This document shows, piece after piece, positions 33,301 through 45,300 of a stretch of DNA of 64,000 bases; within the stretch, counting starts at the first letter, position 1, and each line of letters opens with the position of its first letter. The notes below the pieces were generated by a model that did no database searches, was not told where the DNA came from, and saw only the letters and a list, made by a program, of their open reading frames with translations. Source of the stretch: Platanthera guangdongensis (Eukaryota; Streptophyta; Magnoliopsida; Asparagales; Orchidaceae); contig CM077162.1 in NCBI GenBank assembly GCA_039583875.1, forward strand, positions 171,263,220 to 171,327,219, given 5' to 3'. The translations under genes and the position numbers were made by a program.

Positions 33301-36300
33301 GAGTTGGGAGGTGGTTATGTGGAGTTGGGGGTGATTGCCGGCTGGGGGTGATTGGTGGTGGCCGGTGGTGGTCGTGGTCGCCAAAAATATTTTCCGACAA
33401 TCGCCGAAAAATGCAAAATAAAGGGAAATTGAAGGGAAAATGGTGCTGGATCATGGGAGGTGTCCGGAGACGTTCTCCGGTGATTGCCAGAGGTGGAAAA
33501 GAGGGGAAAGAGGGCTGTTTTGGGAAATTTTTGTTCGTGGTTGTTAGGGAAGTGGTTCCACGACCTGGACGATGGGTTGGGTGGCCAGTGTAGTGTAGGG
33601 ATGGGGAGGTGTTTGGCCGGCTTCTCTTGGACAACTGGTTAAGGAATGACGAGGGAGGAAGGTGGTGGATTACAAGTTGGTGGTCGGGGATTGGAGGCTT
33701 CGCACCCAGAACTCGGCTTCAGCATGACTTTTATGCTCCAGTCCTTTAATGCTCAAAATGAGAGCCCTCACCCTCAATATATAGACTTTAGGGAGGGCAA
33801 CGAACGACTATGATTGACCGATCATTCTGAGTAAAAAATAAATTAAAATACAACTCAAAACGAAAAATGAAAAGAACAAACAATGCTACGATCGTCGATC
33901 CACATAAGATGAACGATTCCGACTCTCTATCAATCGGTCGTGGGTCTATCGCCTCCCTTAGACTCTAGTTGAACTTACCACGCGGCCCACGATGCTTACA
34001 ACGGCGCAGCATCTCATTCCCATCTGACACTTAATACCTGACTTTGCACTTCATTTGCTTAAGAAAAAAAGTTTGCTCCCTTTCCATAAGTTTGAGCATA
34101 TGGAATGGATGAGTAAGCGATTGATCTTACAAGTGGTATCAGAGTCAGGTCGTAGGTTTGGGAATATACGAGAACACTTGGGGGGGGGGGTGAGGGAGGG
34201 GATTTAATGGCATAATGTCCGTCAATAAATATGAACCAGCGCAGGTTCCTGGTTCCTATATGGGTTCTAGTTACTTGTTTGGCACGGGTGGGGGTGGGGG
34301 TGGGGGGGTGGGGGGGGGGGGGGGGGGATGGATTGCTGCATCCACCACCACCCTTTGAATCGAGTGTTACTAACCTCCCATCCCACGATGCTTACGTCGC
34401 CGAAGCTCATGTCCACCTGAGGCTTATTAGAGGGTTTGTGCTGCCATTTGGTTAATGAAAAAATTTGCGCACTTTCTATAAAATCCTAGCTTATGTGCCA
34501 GCTGAGCAAGTGCTTATTCCAATATATATATATATAGTCCATTGAGATGATTCAAATTTCAATCATGTTTGTGATGATAAAACCCCTTTTTGTAATTGTG
34601 CATCACTTGTCATTGTAAGTAGGAGATGAATTGCGGGTCAAACAAAATGATTTGATCACATTTTTGAGCAGGAGATTAGCCTATAGAATGTGGATGAGGA
34701 ATTGTGAAAAACAGACATTTTGTGCCAATTTTTTTATTATATACAATATGCTAATTTACTAAAGAGTGTTTAAACAATTACGTTTGAAAATAGGTATTAT
34801 TCATTTGAGAGTAGTGTACATTCAAACAAGATTATTTGGTTGAGAGTATTGTACAGTAAGTGTTTTATTGTGGTTGTGGAATTTATCATTGTAGTTGAAG
34901 AAGTATAGGCTCTACTTTCAACATTGGTGCATCTCAATGGGTGTAAGGTTATGGATGAGTATATAGATCAAGAATATATATCGCTCATTCTTTTTTAAAA
35001 TACAGATCAAGACTAACTATCATTCATCATTTTAAAATCATTTGGGATTTCTTAATAAGAGATAATTTTGAAAATTTATTTGTAATTGAATTTTCAATAA
35101 AATTGTGTTGTTCTTGAGTTAAAGTAACAAAAAATAGAATTTTTCATCTTTGCATCCATCCTCCTCCTTAGTGAACTTTTGATCTATTATTGCAAGCGAT
35201 ATAGCTAAAGATTTTTTTAGTGGACATTAATAAATGTGTTTTAAATTTATGTGATTGTTTTTATGTAATATTTTTTTTTTGCTTTCTTAATAGATCCAAA
35301 CGCGGGCACTCTAACTAATGGGCTCCGTGGGTTGGCAGGTATACCTAGGAAGCCAAGGTGCACTTGACGTAGTAGGCAAGTTGCTTCCCAAGCTAGTTTA
35401 TGTTTCTCGTGAGAAGCGGCCAGGCTACCAACATCACAAGAAGGCAGGAGCTATGAACGCACTGGTAATAAACGAGATTTTTTTGAACATGATTGAACAA
35501 TTATTGTGCAGAGCAAGCAAAGCAATTATTCATTAAACAAATATTAAGCTCATTAAAATAACATAATTGATTTTGATAGGTTCGTTGCTCGGCTGTCTTA
35601 ACAAATGCTCCATTTATCCTTAATCTGGACTGTGATCATTACATCAACAATAGCAATGCCATCAGAGAGGCTATGTGCTTCCTCATGGACCCTCAGCTAG
35701 GAAAGAAACTTTGCTACGTCCAATTTCCTCAAAGGTTCGATGGGATCGATCTCAACGACCGTTATGCCAATCGTAACATCGTTTTCTTTGACGTAAGTTT
35801 AATTTTACTATAACTAGTGAATAATCCATGCTATCCCTATGTGTAATAACCTTTTGAATCTCTATTATATACAAAAATAGTATAAGGAAAATTTGTTAGA
35901 AGTTCAATCTGGTATCCAAGAAGCTTCAGCAGAGGCAGTTGGCAGCGTAGTCAGCAAAGTTAGAGGCATTGGAGACAAGTTTGAAGAAGAGTAAGGATGA
36001 CATGAAGAAGAAACTAATAGATTCTAGAAGGTAGCATCTAAGTCGAGTGCAAAAGATGGCAGCAAGTAGGCTCTAGAAAGGTGAAATGCTACATCAATAA
36101 AAAAATGCCAGGAGTATAGAAATAATAGTTAACGAAGTAAAATGAAATATGATAACATAAAATAAAGAAAACAAAAGGAAATAACGTTAAAGAATAGTAC
36201 CCCGGGTATATGTTTTGAGAAGAACAAAGAAACTTCAGCTAACATGTCCTGGAGTATAGTAGGATAGCAATTGAGGGGACGAGAGAAATAAAAGGAGCAA

Positions 36301-39300
36301 AACCTAGTCCGACATAGATAAAAAATGCTGCTCTAGATGCAGTAGTGTTAAATGAAAGCATGAATTCATGTTTGAGAGCACAAGTGTTATGTATCTGTTA
36401 GCTAAAATCACATCGATACGATGTGATAAGAGAATGTCAGAGCGTACGGCGTACATTAGTTCCAAATTTACACTTTATAGCATTGCATCATTACACAATT
36501 ACACCAATATATCATTACATCTTTTGAAAATTTTCCTTTCACAGTCTTACTAAAATGATTTGGATCCCGTTATTCAAGTTTTTGATGTATCCTTTCACAT
36601 ATTCATACCAATATTAATGTTCTACATCTATTGAAAATACATACATTTACAAATAATAAAAGAAAATTAATGGGAAAACTGAAACTCAGCGCTTTTTGGT
36701 TTTATAATTTAAACACTTCATAGGCAAAACAAAGTTGTCCATTCAATGATGCATATATTTGTTTTGTTGAAGTCGTAAATAAAAAAGTCAAGAAGTTTTA
36801 ATTTCTCCATAAGTACGTTTTAATAGATTTGAAATCATGCACTGAAACAAGATTCAAAAAAAATATATTATAAAAAATTAGAAGTTTGTAGAGAAATTAA
36901 AATTTTCCATAAATTATCTTTTAATTTTCTCAAAACTATGTACTAAGACTTCTTAAAATACATGCATCCAGAAGAATAAAGATGTGTTAGAGAATCCAAG
37001 TCATTGATATTGTGGTTTACATTTTTTATATAAATATAGGAGTTTGAAAATTTTAAAAATGAATTTCAATGACTTCTAATTTATCCATAATGTACATTTC
37101 CTTTTGGTAATTCTAGATGCATGCATTTTCAAAGACTCTTAATACATGAATTTTGGAAAATATCTCTGAAGATAATATGATAGAGAATGGATTCAGATGA
37201 TTGATAGATGTACAACAAAACTTAGCAAATACACCAATTAGATGAGTTAATATAAAAGAACTAGAGAGGACAAGGGGTGTAATACCCTGTTGAAACCAAA
37301 ACTTGGTTTCTTGTGGAGTTCGGACCCAGAGGGGGTAGCTTGCACCTACTTCTCTCAAATGAGAGCACCTGGCCAGCTGCTTGGAACTAAGAGACAGACC
37401 CCGAACTACAGCGAGGAGGTCCTGCCACACGCCCGAAAGATCAAAGAAAGCTTCCCCTCCCTAACCAGTGCTGAGCTGGGTACCTTGGTGGGTCTTGAGA
37501 GCATTCGCCCACCGGAGTTAGCCTTGGGGGGCGGGGGGGCCAGAAGAAGTCGTCGCCCCTCCAAGGTGCCCATGAGGGTCTATTTATAGTTTTCCAAGTT
37601 TGGCCTGCAAATAGCGGAATCCCGCCTTTTGGTTTTTACTAAACGCAGCCCAAAACGGTCTGCCAACAACGTAACTCCGCGGTTTGGAGGGAATACTAGC
37701 AGACCTAAAAAGGTATCCTGGGGTGGGTGAGTGCCTGATGAAGCCGGGACTCGCCACTCGCCCCGAACCTGGACCTCGCCCCAGGGATCCTGGAACTCGC
37801 CCCTAGGAGGTTGCACTCGCCCAGGGAGTCTGGAACTCGCCCCTAGGAGGCTGCACTCACCCAAGGAGCCTGGAACTCACCCCTTGGGGGCTGCACTCGC
37901 CCAGGGAGCCTGAAACTCGCCCCTAGGAGGCTGCACTAGCCCAGGGAGCCTGGAACTCGCCCCTAGGAGGCTGCACTCGCCCAGGGAGCCTGGAGCTCGC
38001 CCCTGGGGGGGGGGGGGGGGCTGCACTCGCCTAAGGAGCCTGGAACTCGCCCCTAGGAGGCTGAACTCGCCCAGGGAGCCTGGAACTCGCCCTTGGGTAG
38101 CTGCACTCGCCCAGAGATCCTGGAACTCGCCCCTTGGGGGCTGCACTCGCCCAGGGAGCCTGGAACTCGCCCCTATGAGGCTGCACTCACCCCTAAGAGG
38201 TGATTTCTTCTGCACTCGCCCTAGGTGGGCGAGATCATCTAGGCCATCATCGGTTGCTTCTGATCTCGACGAATTACGGGTTACACATACCCCATCTGTA
38301 AAAGCCATATAATATAGGTCTGGTCGAGCATCTTAACATACAACACTTATAGATAAGACGTGATTGAGTGATGATCTGGATCACGCGTGATTGAAGGATG
38401 TCGTTGTCCCAGAGGATATTCGTTCGGTGTCTGGACGATCGATGTCCTGCGACGATCTGGATCAAAGAGATGATTGGAAGGGAGGGCGTTGTTTCTGCTG
38501 ACAAAGAAGAGAACAATTTCTGGTAGACGTTGACGACATCGAATGCGTGGTCGAAATGGAAGGAAGAAAGCATGTCGTCTGCTCTCCGCTCATTGAAGGA
38601 GGATCGATGGCAGGTGATAGTCGACCGATTACGGAGATGCGTTTGATCCTCACCTGGTAATTGATGACATGTCCTGGCCTTTGTTGACAAGGATAAACAA
38701 TCAACCATCATCTTGATCGAGGGTGGGTCGTCGTAATCGGTTCGCTGCATAGGAAGTGGATTGAAAAATGGCCGCCGAAAGGGAACCATGGATCTGAGGA
38801 AAGAGGTTCTGATACCAAGATGTTATGGACCTAACCCGTAACGTTGTCGGAGGTGGTGGTGGAGATACAAGGGGACAGTTTAACCAACGGAGATTGCGAG
38901 GGGAGAGAAAGAAGGGGAGCCATGCTCAACCTTAACCCTAAAAATGAGAGGATGAGAAAAGAGCTCAAGAGAGGAATAAAACTTGGTTAATTTCATTTAT
39001 AACTCAAACAATGACCAAGGGGTCTATTTTAAACATTACCAGTGGCATGTGTAAATAACACCAAAATAAAAGAGATGCGCGAAATATTAAAAACCATCCT
39101 AAAGACTCGTAATTGGTCAGCTTGATAAGACTAGACTCATACAACTCAAAATAACATACTAAATACTTGTAATAAAATATGTGTAACATAATCGACATGG
39201 ATACTTGGGACCCATAACAGCTGCACGCCCTAGTACACCACGTGTACTAGGTAAGCAAATTGCTCATGTTCACAACCTGTAGGGATGGTCTCATTTTACA

Positions 39301-42300
39301 CCTAATTTTTTGAGAAGTACATGACCTAGTACATGACGTGCACTCAGGCCATGTATAGGTCGCCCGGGTTGTTCCTAGTGCTCACGACGTGTATGTGTGT
39401 CTTTTATTAACCTTCCAATCGTCCGAGTACATGGATGTGTTCTCAGCTGTTTACTTGGTGAAAATCTACAAGTGACTCCTTTCCTCTAAATACTGGTGAT
39501 ATCCATTCATCATAAATTATGGGTGATGTTATATATAAACCGCTTTTGGGTATATACAAACCATTACTATATACAAAACAGTGCAAATAGAAATTTGTTA
39601 TACACAAACCTAATGGTTATATACAAACCAACACAAAATAAAAAAAATACATTTTTTTAAAAAAACCACTTAATAACACTAGCTCGCGAGATATTAAATT
39701 TTTTCTTACAAAAATCAATAGCTCGTATAAATACTTTAAATCTTGCTATAATTGTGAACAGTGCTATAGTAGAAAGAAACATTCCGGCTGCAGGTAAGTA
39801 CTAGATTGTCAAATTTGGAGAATCTCCATTACACGTCGGCGACACGATATCGAGGGGCGGCGTAGGTTGTCGCGAGGAACCAAATAGGAGTGATCGGGAG
39901 GTGTATGCGGATGGGTATCGGGAGCGGGCGAACCGAATATGAGAGATCACCAACTAGGGGGCTGCTTCCGCCGCCAAGGCTCCATTGCGTGACGGGGACT
40001 TTAGCATGATCGTTACAAGAAATATCGGGAGGTGTATGCGGCGGGGTATCGGGAGCGGGCAAACATCTTGTGAGACATGGGATAGAAATGAGAAAAATTG
40101 ATTTTTTTAAGTATTTAAGTTGGTTTGTATATAATGTTTTTAAAGAACCCAAAAAACTCTAAAAATTGGTTTGTATATATCCAAAAGCGATTTATATATA
40201 ACATCACCCTAAATTATGTCTATTTGTACTTAATCATAAAAGTAAGTTACTTTGTGTCTTAATTAAGTAAAGATCAGATGACTATAAAGTATGTTGTTCA
40301 GGTATTATAATAATGCTAAAAAATCATATAATTTATACTTCCTCTCTATTAAAGAATACATCCTAGTAAATTATCAAAGAACACAGCCCTGCGTGCCGCC
40401 GGAGACCGCGCCCCTTATGCGCCGCTGAAGGACGAAAATTCATCGTAGTCTTTCTTACACTTGTAAAGGAGCAGTGGTCTGTCACCCCCTAAGTCTAGTG
40501 ACACCGTTATCAATAATTCAATAGTGAATTTTTCGGAGTTATGTCTAGCCTCGTATGTTTTTTCATCTAGATTTTCCATATAAAAATTATATCGTCAATT
40601 CTCTCTAAAATATGTGTGTTTGATCGATTTCCGTGTTAAAGAGACTTGTATCTATCTATTAAAGAAAATATGTAAAGACCCAAATTATAGCTCAAATTTA
40701 GGTCCTCTTGTAATCTTGTTTAGTCCCACATCTTAGGATTGAGAATCCTTTCATCTTTCTCTTCTTATATAAGTGTGCAAATACATGTATTCTTGTACAA
40801 GACAATCGAGAAATTATTAAAATCATATTTATTTTCTCTCTTTTGGGTGCGTTTCTACATGGCATCAGAGCCTCCGATCCTAAAAAAAGGGCGATCCTGA
40901 GCGGTTAGAAAATCTCTAACCGCAGCTCTACTCATGCGGCCCAGCTCCTGGTTTCCCTTCTCTCTGTTGTTAGTTCTTTGCCTAGCCACAACCCCTCTCT
41001 CTGCTGCTTCCTTCCCATTTCATCTCCATCTCCCTCTGCTTTTATAGGATTTTCCTCTTCCTGTCGTTGGGCCCCGCTGGTCTGCTCATCTCTGTGACCT
41101 TCTCTCCTTAACTGCAGTGCTTTCAGTCTCTGCACTTGTCACTGTCTTCCTCGACCAGCTCGCGCGACCAGTATTCCTGCTCGCCGGTGTTGTTCGCCTG
41201 AACATTATTGCTTCCCTAACCGCATGTGCTGCTGGCCTTGTCGCGACTATTGTTCTCCTGGTCATTATTGCTCACCCTCCCACCTATTTTGCTAACCTTG
41301 TCGCTGGTGTTGTTCTCCAGCCGGGGTCTTTGATCGTCGGTGCTTGTCTTGCTCCCTAGCCGCGTGTGGTGCTCGATGCTGGCCGTGCTTCTCTTGCCGC
41401 CAGTGTTTGTCACCAGACCGCCTGCTCTCTCCTCTTGCCAATGTTATTACCTGCCTAACCGCAACTTCTTCTATTCCCAGAAGATGCTCATCTTGCTGCA
41501 ACTCCTCTTGTTGCTGCTCTTGCTTTCCTAGTCGCAAGTTCTTCTATTTGTAGAAGCTGCTCATCTTGTCGCTGCTATTGCTCCATGGATTCGTCGGATG
41601 CTTCCTCTCTTCCTACCTGTTTTGCTGCTACTCTCCCTGAAATTTATGACGAGCTTCAGATGACCATCATCTCTCTCTGTGGGAAGCAGAACTTTGTTGA
41701 GTGGATGCACTCGTTCGTCGTTTTCTGCAGACCAAAGGTCTTCTTCATCATCTTACAAAGGCTACTCCTATCACACCCATCGAGGAGTGACTCCGTGATG
41801 ATGACCGTGTCAAATCATGGATCCTCAATTCTATGGACACTGAGCCATATCAGATAGCCATGCATCCTGAGACGGCCAAAGCTATGTGGGATGAACTCCA
41901 CTCCCTCTATTCTGGAAAGGACAACCTCCAACACCTATTCAACATCATCACCGATCTTTAAACACTTGACCCCGGAGCAACAAATGACTTAACCTCTTTT
42001 GTTGCGAGATCCAAGACTCTTACTGAGGTATGGATACAACATCAGTCTCCCACGACTGATATCGTTGCGCAACGAGCACAAAAAAAAGCAGTTGAGATTG
42101 CCATGATGATGGACCATGTTCCACATCATCTTCATAGTGTTCGAGCTCAAATTCTCTCTTCATCTACAACTCTCTCTTCATCTACAACTCTCTCTCTATC
42201 GGATGTTTGCTCTATGCTCTTGAAGGTTACACCGCCACCTGATGTTTATGGGAATCTATCTCCGACTCTCCTCCAATATCCTTTCACAGCTCCTCCCGCT

Positions 42301-45300
42301 CCTTCGACTCGTGGAGTTCGCACCACTTCTTTGGGACGGGGACGTACTAGAAGACCTCGTCTTAAATGTTCTCATTGTGGTCGGGATGGTCACCTTGAGG
42401 CCACCTGCTATTGCAAGCATGGTCTGCCCCCACATCTCACTGTTTCCATTACAGCCGATCCTAACTCCCACGTGTAACGACATTGATGCTTTGCGCACTC
42501 AACTCCAACATCTCCAAGGGGTAATCAATCGCTCATCTGGATCTGTTTCGCCGATCTCCAATGAAGGTATATCATGTCTCTCCCGTAGCTCATACTGGAT
42601 TGTGGACTCGGGTGCCACATACTATATTACTCCACAAAAACCGACTCAGTACTTGCAATCTGCTTATCCCAAGTTCATCACCGTGGTCAATGATGACACC
42701 TTCCCGATTTCTGGTGCTGCTAATCTGCCTATCACTCCAACCCTCTCTCTATCCTCGGTCCTTCATGTTTCTGGATCGCCTTTTAACCTGCTTTGTTAGC
42801 CGTTTTACTCAGGAACTTGATTGATGTGTAACCTTCTCACCTTCCTCCTTTATTGTGCAGGATCGACATACACAATATATCATTGGTAAGGAACGACTGT
42901 CTAATGTGCTTTATCTCTTGGATGTTCCACCTACTATTCTCTCCTCGGTCACTTCTGTTGATTGACAATGACGTCTTGGGCATGCTCCCCTCCAGATTCT
43001 CAAGAAAGTTCTTCCCGATATCTCCTTTCATGTGTTTACTTGTGAATCATGTATCTTTGGGAAATAACATCGTGTGTCTTTTATCCCTAATTGTCCTCAG
43101 AGTAATTCCCCTTTTGCTTTAGTACATTCTGATATTTGAGGACCATATAAACTTCTAGTGTTTATGGTTATCGTTACTTTGCTACATTTATTGATGATTA
43201 CTCGTGCATGATCTGGTTGTATTTACTTCGCAATCGTGCTGAAATCACCTTTACCTTTTGTGCATTTCTTACTGAGACTCGTACTCAATTTTCCACTGCT
43301 ATAAAAGTTTTTCACACAGATAATGCAGGTGAATATACAAGCCGTACTTTTTTAAATCTGTGTATTGAGTTTGGGATCATCCATCAAACTTTATGTGTTT
43401 ATACTCCCCAACAAATGGTGTGACTGAGCGAAAAAATCGTCACCTTCTTGACGTCGCCCGATCACTCATATTTCAAATGCAGGTACCCACACTATACTGG
43501 AACTTCGCGGTTTCTACTGTCTGTCATCTTATAAATTGCATGCTCTCCTCCATTCTCAACTTTGTGTCTCCGTTTAGTCTTCATTTTCCTTCCAAGCCAT
43601 CTTTTTCCATCACGCCTCGTGTTTTTGGATGTACATGTTATGTCCATAATCTTTGTCCGTCCGCTGACATGTTTGCTGCTCGAGCTACCAAATATATGTT
43701 CGTTGGATATTCCCGCACTCAGAAAGTGTATGTGTGCTACTCTCCTAACGATCGCAAAATGGTTGTTTTGGCAGGTGTTATCTTTCTCGAGTACCAACCG
43801 TTTCACTCCTCTCCTCCACCTCCTCTTATACATCCCCTTCTACCTCGTCCTACCGTCCTTGTTACGTCTCTCCTTCCACCACTTCTTCCAACACCGACAC
43901 CAACACCAGTGCACCCGAAACCACCTCTTCGTGTGTACACTCGCCGTCCTCCCAAATCTGGTGCCCTGTAACAGTTACCCTCTACCAGTGATATCTCGCA
44001 GCCTACAAATCCGACATCGACCTCTACAACTCATCCCTTTGTGAATTATGTATCCTCTCATCGCCTCTCCCCGCCTCTTCTCAAATTCATGTTATCTTTA
44101 TCCTTCATTTCTATACCTAACTCTTTGTAGGAGGTTCTCCAATATCCGGGGTAACGTACAACCATAGATGAGGAAATGACTGCCCTATGGGCTAACCAGA
44201 CTTGGGATCTTGTCCCTCTTCCTCCAAGACAGACTTGTGTGAGATGTAAGTGGGTTTTTGCAATCAAACATGGTCCAGACAGGACAGTTGAACGCCTAAA
44301 AGCTAGGCTTGTGGCTCGAGAGTTCACTCAACAACAAAGCCTCGACTATGATGAAACTTTCTCACCAGTCGCCAAGTTGCATACGGTTTGGGTCCTAATC
44401 TGCTTAGTTGTTCATCGACAGTGACCCTTACATTAGTTGGATATCAAAAATGCATTTTCAATGACAACCTTCTAGAAACTGTCCACATGCACCAACCTCT
44501 CGGGTTTGAGACCACGGGGGAGTCTCATGTTTGTTACATCAAGAAATCTATTTATGGTCCCAAACAGTCTACTCGAGCATGGTTTGACAAGTTTAGTAAG
44601 GTTGTCCTTCAAGTTGTATTCACTCGAAGCTCAGCTGACTTCTCTCTCTTTACTCGTCATCAACCAACCAACACAGTAATTCTCTTAGTTTACGTTGATG
44701 ATGTTTTGATTACTGGTGATGACTCCACAGAAATACAAATAATTAAACAGCTCTTAAACTCGGTTTTCAAACTAAAGATCTGAGAAATCTTTAGTACTTC
44801 CTCGGACTTGAGGTAACGAGACGACCTGATGGCCTTGTCCCATCTCAACGGAAGTACTGTCTTGATCTTCTTCAGGATGCTGGCTATTCGGGATGCAAGC
44901 CCACTGACACTCCTATGAATGTCAACCACAAGCTCTGTGCTCATGACTTTGATTCCGATCTACTACTTCCGAATCCAGAGTATTGTCGACGTCTTGTAAA
45001 AACGCTGATATATCTTACTGTTACAAAACCTGATATCCCGTTTGTTGCTGGAGTTGTCAGTCGATTTATGCATGCTCCACAGTCCTCTTATCTTCAGGCC
45101 GTCGAGCGCATCCTCAGATACTTGAAGACTGCCCCTGGACATGGGCTTGTATACAAACCATCTTTCTCTCTATCTCCGATTGTCTACTCTTATGCCGACT
45201 ATGTTGGCTTTCTTGATGATCAACGTTTCATAACTAGTTTTTGTACTTTGAAGGAAACATTATTACTTGGCGTAGTAAAAAACAATGTCGTTGCTCGCTC

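Larger units (their letters stand above)
15256..35338 (+). other. Giant CESA4 intron (20.1 kb) filled with nested repeats
   Basis: The donor is GTTAAT right after GMIQ and the acceptor is GTTGGCAG before VYLGSQG. In most CESA genes this intron is a few hundred bases or less (general knowledge). Almost all of it is transposon or simple-repeat sequence described in separate entries. Confidence 0.85.

Noticed and set aside
34302..34327. G-quadruplex-type regulatory element in the G run
   Set aside because: Long homopolymer G runs also occur at 38007 and 58816 in repeat DNA; they may be genuine or assembly artefacts, and nothing ties them to regulation.
35878..36000. Short Ser/Glu-rich open stretch in the second giant intron
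   Set aside because: Considered as a CESA exon or a gag fragment, but no motif or splice-phase match supports it.
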